Made by a program: the position numbers and the translations under genes
From: Corynebacterium jeikeium
GTDB taxonomy: Bacteria > Actinomycetota > Actinomycetes > Mycobacteriales > Mycobacteriaceae
Assembly: GCF_000738175.1 (NCBI RefSeq)
Contig: NZ_JFCH01000008.1
Span: 26,064 to 90,063 of the forward strand
Reading direction: 5' to 3'
DNA length: 64,000 nt
The notes under the pieces: model-generated
Database searches by the model: none
Told to the model about the DNA's origin: nothing
The model's input: only the letters and a program-made list of their open reading frames with translations
In this document: one piece after another, positions 43,708 through 52,385 of the stretch
Position numbering within the stretch: position 1 is the first letter of the stretch
How the letters are laid out: each line of letters begins with the position of its first letter

Positions 43708-44688
43708 TTATAGCTTCTTGGCTACCAGGTCGTCCAGAGGCTCCGCAGAAAGCAGGTAGGGTGCTACCTCGAAGACCGTGCGGGCGCCCGTCTCGCCAGC
43801 CTGGCGCATGCGCCACGCGGCGCGGCCGTAGGCCACCTGCACCGCAGCGGTGAAGTCGGGGTTGCGCTCCAGCTTTAGGCCGAACTCAATCACGTGACCG
43901 GAAGTGCCCGCCTGGCCGCGGGTAATCACCTGCCCGCCGTGCGGCATGCCCTGGTGGTCGCGCTCGAAATCAGCTTCGGAGATGAACTCCACGATCGTCT
44001 CGTAGGGCGCGAAGTAGTCCGGCATCGTCACGATTGCCTCGCGGATCTGCTCCTTCAACTTCTCATCCGCCGCCGCATCGCCGGTTTCCTCAGCCACCAC
44101 GAAGCAGTGGCGCAGGTGGCACTCGTTGGCCTTCAGGTCCGCGCCCTCACCTCGCTTCACGGCCTCGATAGCCTCCGGATTTGGCTTGGTGTACTGCACA
44201 CCCTTGGCCACGCCGGGCACGCGACGCACTGCATCGGAGTGACCCTGCGAGAGTCCAGGCCCCCAGAACGTCATCTGGTCGGCTCCCGGCAGCACCGCTC
44301 CGCCGAGTACACGGTTCAAGGAAAAGATGCCCGGATCCCAACCGGTGGAAATCATCGCAATGTTCTCGCCTTCTTGCGCGGACTTATCCATTACCGTCCG
44401 GTAATTTGGGATCTCGCCGTGGTTGTCGTAAGTATCGACTGTGGTGAAGTGCTTGGCCAGTTCAGGGGCCTGCGCTGGCACGTCGGTGGCGCTGCCCAGG
44501 CAGACGAAGAGCACGTCTACTTCATCCTTGTGCTTTTCCACGTCCGCAGCTGGCAGAACACGAGCCTGCGTATCGAGGGAATCGCGGCGCGAGAACACAC
44601 CGACGAGTTCCATGTCGGGCTGGTCGGCAATAACCTTCTCAACGCTGCGACCCAGGTTTCCATAGCCAATGATGGCGGTGCGAATCAT
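43708..44688 (-). CDS. ddh: meso-Diaminopimelate D-dehydrogenase
   Basis: 326-aa NADPH-dependent enzyme aminating tetrahydrodipicolinate to meso-DAP in one step, feeding lysine and peptidoglycan synthesis. The Rossmann start TAIIGYGNLGRSVEKVI and the substrate region MISTGWDPGIFSLNR, TFWGPGLSQGHSDAVRRVPGV and NECHLRHCFVVAE are characteristic of corynebacterial Ddh. Length matches the family (about 320). It is monocistronic, with a tandem 13-14 bp repeat upstream. Confidence 0.96.
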   Translation of the reverse strand: MIRTAIIGYGNLGRSVEKVIADQPDMELVGVFSRRDSLDTQARVLPAADVEKHKDEVDVLFVCLGSATDVPAQAPELAKHFTTVDTYDNHGEIPNYRTVMDKSAQEGENIAMISTGWDPGIFSLNRVLGGAVLPGADQMTFWGPGLSQGHSDAVRRVPGVAKGVQYTKPNPEAIEAVKRGEGADLKANECHLRHCFVVAEETGDAAADEKLKEQIREAIVTMPDYFAPYETIVEFISEADFERDHQGMPHGGQVITRGQAGTSGHVIEFGLKLERNPDFTAAVQVAYGRAAWRMRQAGETGARTVFEVAPYLLSAEPLDDLVAKKL

Positions 44689-44751
44689 GCGGGGGAGTCC
44701 TTTCTAGATATTCTCGTGTGGGCGGGACATGCGCCCGACGGGAAGGCGGGG

Positions 44752-44779
44752 AACCGTATTTAGATACCGTACTTAGATC
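44752..44779. repeat. Tandem repeat upstream of ddh
   Basis: ACCGTATTTAGAT followed at once (after one base) by ACCGTACTTAGAT, 64-91 nt upstream of the ddh ATG. The reverse strand reads TCTAAGTACGG / TCTAAATACGG, so either could supply a -10-like TAAATA. It may be a regulator binding site. Confidence 0.45.
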
Positions 44780-44846
44780 CAGATTGCTGTGCTGCTAGCG
44801 TATCCATGGCGAGCTCTATTGGGGGGAGGAAAGCATTGAGACTGAG

Positions 44847-46310
44847 CTAGCGGGAGGGGCGGGAAACTTCCGGCAGAGGCAGTTTCTCGAAGGGGCTTAG
44901 CCCACGGATGGCGGAATTGGCGAAGCTGGCCACAACCAGAATCACGAACATCGTCGCTGCAGAAAACAGCTGCACCCGAGAACCCGGGTCCGTTAGCATT
45001 AGAACCGCCAGCCCCGCCAACACAACCAGCGTGGCGATGGTCAGCCAGGGGAAGCCCCACATGCGGATCGGCAACGCTCCGCCCGCGTGCTGTTCCAGGC
45101 GGTGGCGCAGACGCAGCTGGGAGACGACGATGAACGTCCAAACGATCAGCAGGGATGCACCCGCGGAGTTCAGCATAAACGTCAGTAGCCAGCCGGTATC
45201 CAGGTAGTTCAGAACCACCATCACGATGGACAAACACACCGAGAGGATGATCGCGGCGACGGGCACGCCTCGACGGTCTACACGGGTGAAAATTTGGGGT
45301 GCCTCATGACGGTTAGCTAGGGAGAACATCATGCGGCTGGAGGCATAGATCTGCGCATTGAAGGCAGACAGTAGCGCCAGAACAATAATGGCTTCCATGA
45401 AACCGACCACGCCCGGAATACCGGCAAGATTCAGCACCCTAGTGAAGGGACTATCGGCTGCGCTTTCCGCCTGTCCTAGGGAAGAGTGGGGGAGCAGGAA
45501 GGTAATCACCAGCACCGAACCCAAGTAGAACAGCGAGATTCGGGTGATAGTGGAGCGCACCGCGTTGATCAGTGAGCGCTGGGGATTCTCGGATTCCGCA
45601 GAGGCGATGGCCACGACCTCGATGCCCCCGAAGGCGAATGCCACAGCCAGAATCGCCGTGGCCACGCCGCCCACACCGTTGGGCATAAAGCCGTCGGCTG
45701 TGAACACCTCAGTGCCGATGAAGGTATGCCCGGGCAGGAGACCAAAGACTAGCAGGAACCCAATGACCAGGAAAGCTACTAGCACCGCCACCTTGATGAA
45801 CGCGAACCAGAACTCGAACTCGCCGAAGGCACGGATTTGCAGGAGGTTCACCACGCCGAAGAAAATCACGCATACGGCGGCGGGGATCCAGGCGTCAATA
45901 CCGAACCATGCCCCCATAAAACTCGCCGCACCAGTAATTTCGGCGCCGAGCACCGCCACCGTGGCGAGCCAGTAAATCCAACCCTGAGTGAAGCCAGCCC
46001 AGCGCCCGATGCCGTGTTCTGCATATTCGGAGAACGAGCCGGAGGCGGGGATGACGGTGCCCATCTCGCCCAGCATCTGCATCACGAGGATCGCGATGAA
46101 ACCCGCCACAATGTAGGCCAGCAGCACGGCTGGTCCGGCGGCCTCGATGCCCACGCCGGTGCCCAGGAATAGGCCGGCGCCGATGGTGGAGCCCAGGCCC
46201 ATCATCGTGAGGTGGCGGACCTTCAGTCCGTTGCCTAGCTTGTCATCGCCGGTGCGCGAGTTCGCGTGTGAACTGGCGGTATCTGAGGAGGTGGAGGGGG
46301 TAGAGCTCAT
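44847..46310 (-). CDS. Amino acid permease (APC superfamily)
   Basis: 487-aa transporter with 12 predicted helices. The family signature is visible at the first helix (MMGLGSTIGAGLFLGTGVGI) and in GEMGTVIPASGSFSEYAE. It resembles GABA/aromatic/proline permeases of the AAT family; the substrate cannot be fixed from sequence. A hydrophilic Ser/Thr-rich N terminus of 30 residues precedes helix 1. It is monocistronic, upstream of ddh on the same strand with a gap of about 150 nt. Confidence 0.9.
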   Translation of the reverse strand: MSSTPSTSSDTASSHANSRTGDDKLGNGLKVRHLTMMGLGSTIGAGLFLGTGVGIEAAGPAVLLAYIVAGFIAILVMQMLGEMGTVIPASGSFSEYAEHGIGRWAGFTQGWIYWLATVAVLGAEITGAASFMGAWFGIDAWIPAAVCVIFFGVVNLLQIRAFGEFEFWFAFIKVAVLVAFLVIGFLLVFGLLPGHTFIGTEVFTADGFMPNGVGGVATAILAVAFAFGGIEVVAIASAESENPQRSLINAVRSTITRISLFYLGSVLVITFLLPHSSLGQAESAADSPFTRVLNLAGIPGVVGFMEAIIVLALLSAFNAQIYASSRMMFSLANRHEAPQIFTRVDRRGVPVAAIILSVCLSIVMVVLNYLDTGWLLTFMLNSAGASLLIVWTFIVVSQLRLRHRLEQHAGGALPIRMWGFPWLTIATLVVLAGLAVLMLTDPGSRVQLFSAATMFVILVVASFANSAIRGLSPFEKLPLPEVSRPSR

Positions 46311-46428
46311 TCCTTAAGAATACGATGTGGGGGAATGCGGCTCCGCCTTGGACCAGCCTCGGGCTAGATTTGGACTAGCTTCGGCGCCACAGAACGCAGT
46401 TATTCGTACCCCGCGTAAGAGTTTTCGG

Positions 46429-47139
46429 CTAGTACCCCGCGCGGATTGCGCTGATCGCGAGCCGCAGGCGCGAGTCCACCCCGAAGCGCTTCATCAGCGA
46501 AGACACGTGCTTCTTCACGGTCGATTCCGCGTAGAGCGCCTCCTTCGCGATCTCCGCGTTGGAGTGCCCCTGGACTAGAAGTTGGAGGGTGGTGCGCTCG
46601 CCTTCCGGGATGCTTTCCGGGTCTGGCGCCGCGCCGGGTTGCTTTTGTTTATTTGGTGACGCCGATTTCCCCGCCTGCACAGCTGCCCCACCAACAGAGC
46701 GTTCGGGGATGAAGTCCACGAGGCGTGAAAGGCACTCGGGAGAGACGGCGGTGCCGCCGTTCATCGCGTCCCGGACGGCTTGGATGAATTGCACGGGGCG
46801 GGCGCTTTTGATGATGTACCCCGCGCCGCCGCTGGTGAGGATCTCCAGCATCGTTTCGTCGGTGTCCATGGAAGTCATGGCGACGAACACAGGGGGATTG
46901 TCCTGAGATTGCAGGGTGCGGAGTAGCTCGATTCCGCCGACCTCGGGCATGTGGATGTCCGCCAACACGAGGTCGAGGTCTCCCCCTAGCCGCTCGATCT
47001 GTTCGAGGGCGACGGCGCCGTTTTCGGCTTCGGCTACGATCTCGATGTCTTTGGCGACAGAGAAGTAGTGGCGGAGGGCGGTCAGCGCACGGGCGTCGTC
47101 ATCGACTATGAGGATTCGTGTGACAGGGGCGTTACTCAT
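46429..47139 (-). CDS. NarL/LuxR-type response regulator
   Basis: 236-aa two-component regulator. Receiver domain residues 8-125 with acidic pocket D13-D15, phosphorylation site D61 (VLADIHMPEVGG) and the conserved K in IIKSARP. A linker of about 30 residues is Pro/Gln-rich, then the LuxR helix-turn-helix LLVQGHSNAEIAKEALYAES-TVKKHVSSLMKRF. Start at 47139 overlaps the kinase stop (ATGA). The likely output is promoters nearby, such as the divergent 53-aa peptide gene (inference). Confidence 0.93.
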   Translation of the reverse strand: MSNAPVTRILIVDDDARALTALRHYFSVAKDIEIVAEAENGAVALEQIERLGGDLDLVLADIHMPEVGGIELLRTLQSQDNPPVFVAMTSMDTDETMLEILTSGGAGYIIKSARPVQFIQAVRDAMNGGTAVSPECLSRLVDFIPERSVGGAAVQAGKSASPNKQKQPGAAPDPESIPEGERTTLQLLVQGHSNAEIAKEALYAESTVKKHVSSLMKRFGVDSRLRLAISAIRAGY

Positions 47140-48395
47140 GGTGATACCGACTTTAGGCTGAGCCGCCAAAAAGTGCGCGAGCCGTAGGTTTCTTGTTCTG
47201 TCTTGACCGTGCTCTTGGTTCGCTTGGCCCAGCGTTGCAGGTTGGTCAGGCCGAGGTTGGAGGATAGGTCGGCGGGTAGAGCAGGGGAATCTGTACCGTT
47301 TCTCGCTACCTCGTTCCAGATACACAGCGAATGGATTTTTGGCCGGTTTTCCACAGCAACCACAACGGGGCTGCCTGGAGCTGCGTATTTCACAATGTTG
47401 GTCGCGCCCTCCATCAGGAGTCGGTCTACCAGCATGCGCTGTCGCGGTTCCTTCGGGAGGAGTGTGGCAAATTGGCTCTGGCTGATGGAATTATCAGGTG
47501 TGGCAGCGGAGGATTCTGCCAACCAGTCTTTTGCCGGAGAGCCCTGGGTGAAGGCCACCCGAAAGCCATGGGGCTGGAGCCGCTCGGTGAAAGCCGATAG
47601 CGACTGGCCGGGAGAGGGGGCCTTAGCATGCGATAATTCTTGTTCCGTCGACCGGAGGAGGTCGAGGAGTTTGCGACTCTGTGCCATCGCCTCCCGGCTG
47701 TTGTCGGCGATGGCATTCAGATTTTTGCGCATGGTTTCGCTGTCCAGGTGCGAATCGGGTTCCGCGTCTAGCTGTAGCTCCATCGTCTCCGCTTGCATAA
47801 CCACAGAGGTCAAGGGGCCGGCCACGGAATCGTGGAGGGTCTCCGCCAGGTCCTGGCGGGTGCGTTCGAGGTCTGCTCCCCAGCTGTCGTTAAGGAAAGC
47901 GTTTCTGCGATCCAGGTAGCCGATGAACCATCCTGCGCCGGCTCCGAGGAGGAGGAAAATCAGCCAGGCGAACACCGCTGAAGGGGCGAGGCTTTCCAGA
48001 TAGTCTCGCGGGGAGGTGACTGTAGGGTCAAGGGTGCCCAGCACGAACGCGCTGAGGGTAACTGCGGTGGTAAGCAGGCGTTTTCCCGAAAAGGCGATTA
48101 CGCCACAGAAGAAGGGTGCAAGGAACACGAATGCGGGAAACTCATCTACTTGCCGCAGCATCACAGCGCTGAAGGAGAGAAGGAAGAGCGCAGTTGCCCA
48201 GCGCGGATAACGCATGCCTAGCGCGGTGGCTAGGCAAAACCCAAGCGCCACAAGAATCAGGGAGATGGACAGGGCGTCGGGTGCGAGTGCGAGGTTGGAA
48301 GCAAAGGTCAGGGCACACAACGCAAATACCACGATCGGCGTTTTCGCGGATACGTCCTTCGATGCTTGTTCCTTGATGGCCACAGTTTCCTTCAT
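47136..48395 (-). CDS. Sensor histidine kinase (HisKA_3 family)
   Basis: 419-aa membrane kinase with five or six helices (residues 20-160) and no extracytoplasmic domain of size, so it senses within or near the membrane. The phosphoacceptor is H188 in LAETLHDSVAGPLTS; the ATPase domain has the N box LLMEGATNIVKYA and GLTNLQRWAKRT. I chose ATG 48395; starts at 48473 and GTG 48488 exist, but the latter would leave only 24 nt to the divergent gene at 48513. It is the partner of the overlapping response regulator. Confidence 0.88.
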   Translation of the reverse strand: MKETVAIKEQASKDVSAKTPIVVFALCALTFASNLALAPDALSISLILVALGFCLATALGMRYPRWATALFLLSFSAVMLRQVDEFPAFVFLAPFFCGVIAFSGKRLLTTAVTLSAFVLGTLDPTVTSPRDYLESLAPSAVFAWLIFLLLGAGAGWFIGYLDRRNAFLNDSWGADLERTRQDLAETLHDSVAGPLTSVVMQAETMELQLDAEPDSHLDSETMRKNLNAIADNSREAMAQSRKLLDLLRSTEQELSHAKAPSPGQSLSAFTERLQPHGFRVAFTQGSPAKDWLAESSAATPDNSISQSQFATLLPKEPRQRMLVDRLLMEGATNIVKYAAPGSPVVVAVENRPKIHSLCIWNEVARNGTDSPALPADLSSNLGLTNLQRWAKRTKSTVKTEQETYGSRTFWRLSLKSVSP

Positions 48396-48512
48396 CTGAT
48401 CGGTAGGCGGGAGTCTACTTTCGTACCGTGTTTCCCAGATGCCCTTTTCGGGAGCTTCCTTTGCCAGCACCATGGATGGCGTAAGCACCTCACAACGGAA
48501 AGGACACAGAAC

Positions 48513-48674
48513 ATGGCTTCTTACACAGAGAAAGAATGGACCTACCCCATGGTTGGCTCCACGTTTGGCGTGGCCACAGGTGTTGCGATGGCTAACCCGC
48601 TGGTGGGTGCGGCGCTAGCCATTATCTTTAGCTTTGCCGGTTACGCCATCGCGCAGTCCGAAGAAGCCGAGTAG
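48513..48674 (+). CDS. 53-residue Gly/Ala-rich membrane peptide, divergent from the two-component system
   Basis: Begins MASYTEKEWTYP, then a long hydrophobic Gly/Ala-rich stretch (MVGSTFGVATGVAMANPLVG and AALAIIFSFAGYAIA) and an acidic end (QSEEAE). GAAAGGA precedes the ATG at 48513. Size and composition recall small membrane proteins and leaderless bacteriocin-like peptides, without a recognised family. It sits opposite the kinase gene, so it may be the target of that system. Its stop abuts the end of the convergent acyl-CoA dehydrogenase gene. Confidence 0.7.
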   Translation: MASYTEKEWTYPMVGSTFGVATGVAMANPLVGAALAIIFSFAGYAIAQSEEAE

Positions 48675-50891
48675 CTAACCCGCCTGCCCCGCGGCCGGAT
48701 CCGACTCGTACTTGGGAACCATCGCCTCGTAGCCTTCCATCAGCTTCAGATCCGTGATGTGATCCGGGATGCCGAAAGCGTCCACCAGCGTCTGCGACCA
48801 GGGTCCCAGAGAATCCACCAGGTCGTTCAGCGCGGCACGGGCGGCCTTGGTGCGAGTACCCGTCAGCAGGTTCTGCTCCAGGTACCAGCTGGCGTTGTCC
48901 ACGATGCAGCTGAGGAAGTACACCAGGCGCACCTGCTCCAGCACGCGCTGCGCGTCTTCTGAATCCAGCTTGGACTCGGCCTCCACGAAGGCCTCGAAGA
49001 CAATGCGATCCACGTGCGCCCAGCCGACGGCCAGCAGGTGATCCTGCGCACGGTCGACTACCTTCGCCGCCTCGTCCACATCCATCTTGCGGGCGGGGCG
49101 CAGGCGGCGGGCGAGGGAGCGCATCAGGCGATCCTCCCGCTCGCTCAGCAGGTTGATCTGGTAGGCCGGGTCGAACAGCGAAGTCTCTTCGGAGTCGCTG
49201 AAAGTATCCACCAGGTTCTGGATCAGCGCGTCTGCGGCGGTGCGGCGGCGCAGCAGGTTGCCGAAGCTATCCAGGCCGAAGCGCACCATCTCCATCGGGT
49301 TCAGGCCGCCGAGCTCCTTGGCGAAGCCCGTCATCAGCTCCTTCCCCGCCAGTTGCATCATTACTACGTTGTCGCCCTCGAAGGTGGTGAACACATCCGA
49401 GTCGGCCTTCAGCGTGGTCAGCAGGTTCTCGGCCATGTAGCCCGCGCCGCCGCAGGCCTCGCGGGCCTCCTGGATCGTGTCGGTGGCGTGCGCGGTGTTG
49501 GCAGCCTTCAATGCTGCGGCGTGCGCTTCAACTTCTCGCTGGTCAGCCTGCTGTTCCTTGGTGTACTCGGTCGGTTCCACGCTCCGCTGGTCCAGCTCGT
49601 GCACGCGCGCGATCAGCTTGTTCGTGGCGAATTGCAGACCGTAGGCGCGGGCTACGCGCGGGATGAGGCGCAGGCGGTGCCAACGGTGCTCGATCAGGCG
49701 GTTTTCGGGTAGCGAATCGTCGGGAGCGAATTGACGCCGCAGGTTCGCGTACGTCACAGCAATGTCTAGCGCGGTGCGGGCGGCCGCGCCTGCGGCAGCT
49801 CCCACGGTCACGCGCCCGCGCACCAGGGCTCCGAGCATCGTGAAGAAGCGGCGGTTCGGGTTTTCAATGGGGGAGGTGTAGTTGCCGGCCTCGTCCACGT
49901 CGGCGAAGCGGTTCAGCAGCGCCTCGCGGGGCACGCGGTGGTTATCGAAGCTGATGGTGCCGTTGTCCACGCCCTTCAGCCCGCCCTTGTGGCCGTGGTC
50001 GCCGATGCGCACGCCGTCGATGGGGGAGCCGTCGTCCTCGCGGATGCGCACCAGCAGGCAGTGCACGCCCTGCGATTCAGCCTGTGCGCCGCTGCTAGCT
50101 TCGGTCGCGCCGGACTCGGCCGCCGGGACGTCGCCAGCCTCGGTCGCGTTCTTAGCGTCGGGGACAATGAGCTGCGCAAACACTGCCGCCCAGCGGCCAT
50201 CGCGCGCTGCATTGCCGATAAACCACTTCTCGGCAGAGGCGGTGGGGGAGTTGATGATGAACTCCTGCGTCTCCGCGTCGTAGGTCGCCGTGGTCTCCAG
50301 CTGCTGCACGTCGGAGCCGTGCCCGCGCTCGGTCATGGCGAAGCAGCCGAGGGCCTCGAGGTTCATCAGCTTCCCCACCATTTCTTGGTGGCGTTCGGTT
50401 CCCAGGTTGCCGACGGCGCCGCCGAACAGGCCCCACTGCACTCCGGACTTCACCATGAGCGACAGGTCGGCATGCCCCAGCATCTCGATGGAGGTCAGGC
50501 AGCGGCCGGTTTCTCCCGTGCCGCCCTGGTCGGCGCGAAAGGCGTGGTTCGGCATGCCGGATTCGAGCACACGCTGCAAGTGCTCGGTGGTGCGGGCACG
50601 GGACTGCTCGAGGTCCAGGTCGGTGCGCGGCAGGATGTCTGGGTCTGCCAGCAGGCCGCGGGTTTCCTCGCGCGCTTCCGGGAAGTCGCCGTCGAGGACG
50701 GCCTGCAGCGCCTTTGCTATTGACGCCTGCGCTTCAGCGGTTGGAGCCGTGGACAAGGTCTTGGGAGCCGAGGTGGAGCGGCGGAGTTTGTTTCCCGACT
50801 TGTCAGCAATTCCATCGGCTGAGCTCGATGTGACCGAGCTATCAGTCGTTGCGGTGTTTTCGGTCGTGTTCTCGGAATTGTTTGGTGACAT
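48675..50891 (-). CDS. Acyl-CoA dehydrogenase/oxidase family protein
   Basis: 738-aa flavoprotein, close in size to acyl-CoA oxidases. It shows LGCFAMTERGHGSDVQQLET (FAD/substrate region), GVHCLLVRIREDDGSPIDGV, and the C-terminal EACGGAGYMAENLLTTLKAD-SDVFTTFEGDNVVMMQLAGKEL typical of the oxidase type. A 60-residue Ser/Thr-rich N terminus precedes the domain. It would catalyse the first step of fatty acid beta-oxidation, apt for a lipid-using Corynebacterium. The ATG at 50891 is chosen over an upstream extension to 50924. Confidence 0.9.
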   Translation of the reverse strand: MSPNNSENTTENTATTDSSVTSSSADGIADKSGNKLRRSTSAPKTLSTAPTAEAQASIAKALQAVLDGDFPEAREETRGLLADPDILPRTDLDLEQSRARTTEHLQRVLESGMPNHAFRADQGGTGETGRCLTSIEMLGHADLSLMVKSGVQWGLFGGAVGNLGTERHQEMVGKLMNLEALGCFAMTERGHGSDVQQLETTATYDAETQEFIINSPTASAEKWFIGNAARDGRWAAVFAQLIVPDAKNATEAGDVPAAESGATEASSGAQAESQGVHCLLVRIREDDGSPIDGVRIGDHGHKGGLKGVDNGTISFDNHRVPREALLNRFADVDEAGNYTSPIENPNRRFFTMLGALVRGRVTVGAAAGAAARTALDIAVTYANLRRQFAPDDSLPENRLIEHRWHRLRLIPRVARAYGLQFATNKLIARVHELDQRSVEPTEYTKEQQADQREVEAHAAALKAANTAHATDTIQEAREACGGAGYMAENLLTTLKADSDVFTTFEGDNVVMMQLAGKELMTGFAKELGGLNPMEMVRFGLDSFGNLLRRRTAADALIQNLVDTFSDSEETSLFDPAYQINLLSEREDRLMRSLARRLRPARKMDVDEAAKVVDRAQDHLLAVGWAHVDRIVFEAFVEAESKLDSEDAQRVLEQVRLVYFLSCIVDNASWYLEQNLLTGTRTKAARAALNDLVDSLGPWSQTLVDAFGIPDHITDLKLMEGYEAMVPKYESDPAAGQAG

Positions 50892-51026
50892 GAAATTAAT
50901 GATACGCAAGAGTGTGATCCACAACTCGAAAATTTGCTAATAAATCTATGACTAAATCGTTGGGTGGAACGTAGTAGCTGCAGCGTTGCGTTGGTGGTCT
51001 CCTATCGGGTGACTAGGCTTGCCCCT

Positions 51027-52385
51027 ATGGCCGAGGACACATTTGACGAGAATCACCGGGAAGTGGATACGCCCGGGCAGAACGCACAGAACGAGGAGAG
51101 CGGGCAGAGCAAACAGAGCAACGCCGTGCGCAGCCGCAAGGTAGCGCCTTCCACGCGCGGGGCGAAGACCCGCGCGGAGAAGAAGTACTGGATGTTGGTT
51201 GCTTTCGCCGTGTTGGCGGTTGCCTACGCGGGCAACGAGTTCACCCCGATGATGGTCTTCTACCGAGGTGAGAACGTCTTTGGGTCTGTCTTCGTCGATG
51301 CCCTCCTGGCCTGCTACGCCGCCGGCATCGCAGCGGGGCTGCTGCTGTGCGGGCCGCTTTCGGACCGTTACGGCCGCCGCGTCGTCATGCTTCCCGCCCC
51401 GATCATTAGCCTCGTCGGCAGTGTCCTCATCGCCGCCGGTGAAATGAATGAGCCACTGATCTTCACCGGTCGTCTGCTCAGCGGCTTTGCCGTCGGCATT
51501 GTGATGACCGCAGGCGGTGCATGGATCAAGGAGCTTTCCACCCCAACGTTCGACCCCAGCGCGCAGGAGGGTTCCGGCGCCCGCCGCGCAACCATGTCTC
51601 TGACCTTGGGATTCGCCGTCGGTGCCGCGCTAGCGGGCGTGCTGGCGGAATGGGGTCCCGCTCCGGGGCAGACTCCCTACATCCTCAGCATCTTGCTCTG
51701 TGCTGTCTCCATGATCGGAATCCTCGGTGTGCCGGAAACCCGCCAGAACGCGCACCTCAAGGTGGAGGGTTCGTTCTGGTCGGACCTTAAGGTGCCCTCT
51801 CTGCGTCACCCGCGTTTCCTCACCGCCGTGATTCCGATCGCGCCGTGGGTCTTCGGTTGCGCGGGAGTGGCTTATGCGATCATGCCGAGCCTGGCGCAGG
51901 ATCAGGTTGCTTATCCCATCGCTTTTTCCGCTGGTATTACAGCTATTGCCCTGGCCTGTGGCTTTGGCATCCAGCAGGTTTCCACCAAGTACATCAACCC
52001 AAATAACTCCCAGGCCCAGCAGATCGGCCTGGTACTGGTGATCATCGGCATGGTCGTTGCAGCCTGGACCGCTCACGTCGGCTCGCTAGCCGGGACGGTC
52101 GCCGTCGGCCTCATCCTGGGCACCGGCTATGGCGTATGCCTGATCACCGGCCTGACGGAAGTGCAGCGCATCGCCAGCGCCGACGACCTCGGCGGGCTCA
52201 CAGCCTTCTTCTATACGATCACCTACATCGGATTCTTCTTCCCGATGATCCTGTCGCGTCTGAAGGATTGGTTCACCTACACCGAGATGTTGGGCTTCGG
52301 TGCGGTGGTTGCCTTTATTGGTCTTATCGTGGTGACGCTGACTTCCAAGAAGTTCATTCCCACCCCAGAGCAGCAGCGGAACTAG
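51027..52385 (+). CDS. Major facilitator superfamily transporter
   Basis: 452-aa transporter with 12 helices after a 50-residue hydrophilic Asn/Gln/Ser-rich N terminus. The loop 2-3 signature GPLSDRYGRRVVMLPAP is intact and GRLLSGFAVGIVMT lies in helix 4. It resembles drug or metabolite exporters; the substrate is unknown. The ATG at 51027 is chosen by homology as no good ribosome binding site is present. Its stop codon overlaps that of the convergent flippase-like gene. Confidence 0.9.
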   Translation: MAEDTFDENHREVDTPGQNAQNEESGQSKQSNAVRSRKVAPSTRGAKTRAEKKYWMLVAFAVLAVAYAGNEFTPMMVFYRGENVFGSVFVDALLACYAAGIAAGLLLCGPLSDRYGRRVVMLPAPIISLVGSVLIAAGEMNEPLIFTGRLLSGFAVGIVMTAGGAWIKELSTPTFDPSAQEGSGARRATMSLTLGFAVGAALAGVLAEWGPAPGQTPYILSILLCAVSMIGILGVPETRQNAHLKVEGSFWSDLKVPSLRHPRFLTAVIPIAPWVFGCAGVAYAIMPSLAQDQVAYPIAFSAGITAIALACGFGIQQVSTKYINPNNSQAQQIGLVLVIIGMVVAAWTAHVGSLAGTVAVGLILGTGYGVCLITGLTEVQRIASADDLGGLTAFFYTITYIGFFFPMILSRLKDWFTYTEMLGFGAVVAFIGLIVVTLTSKKFIPTPEQQRN

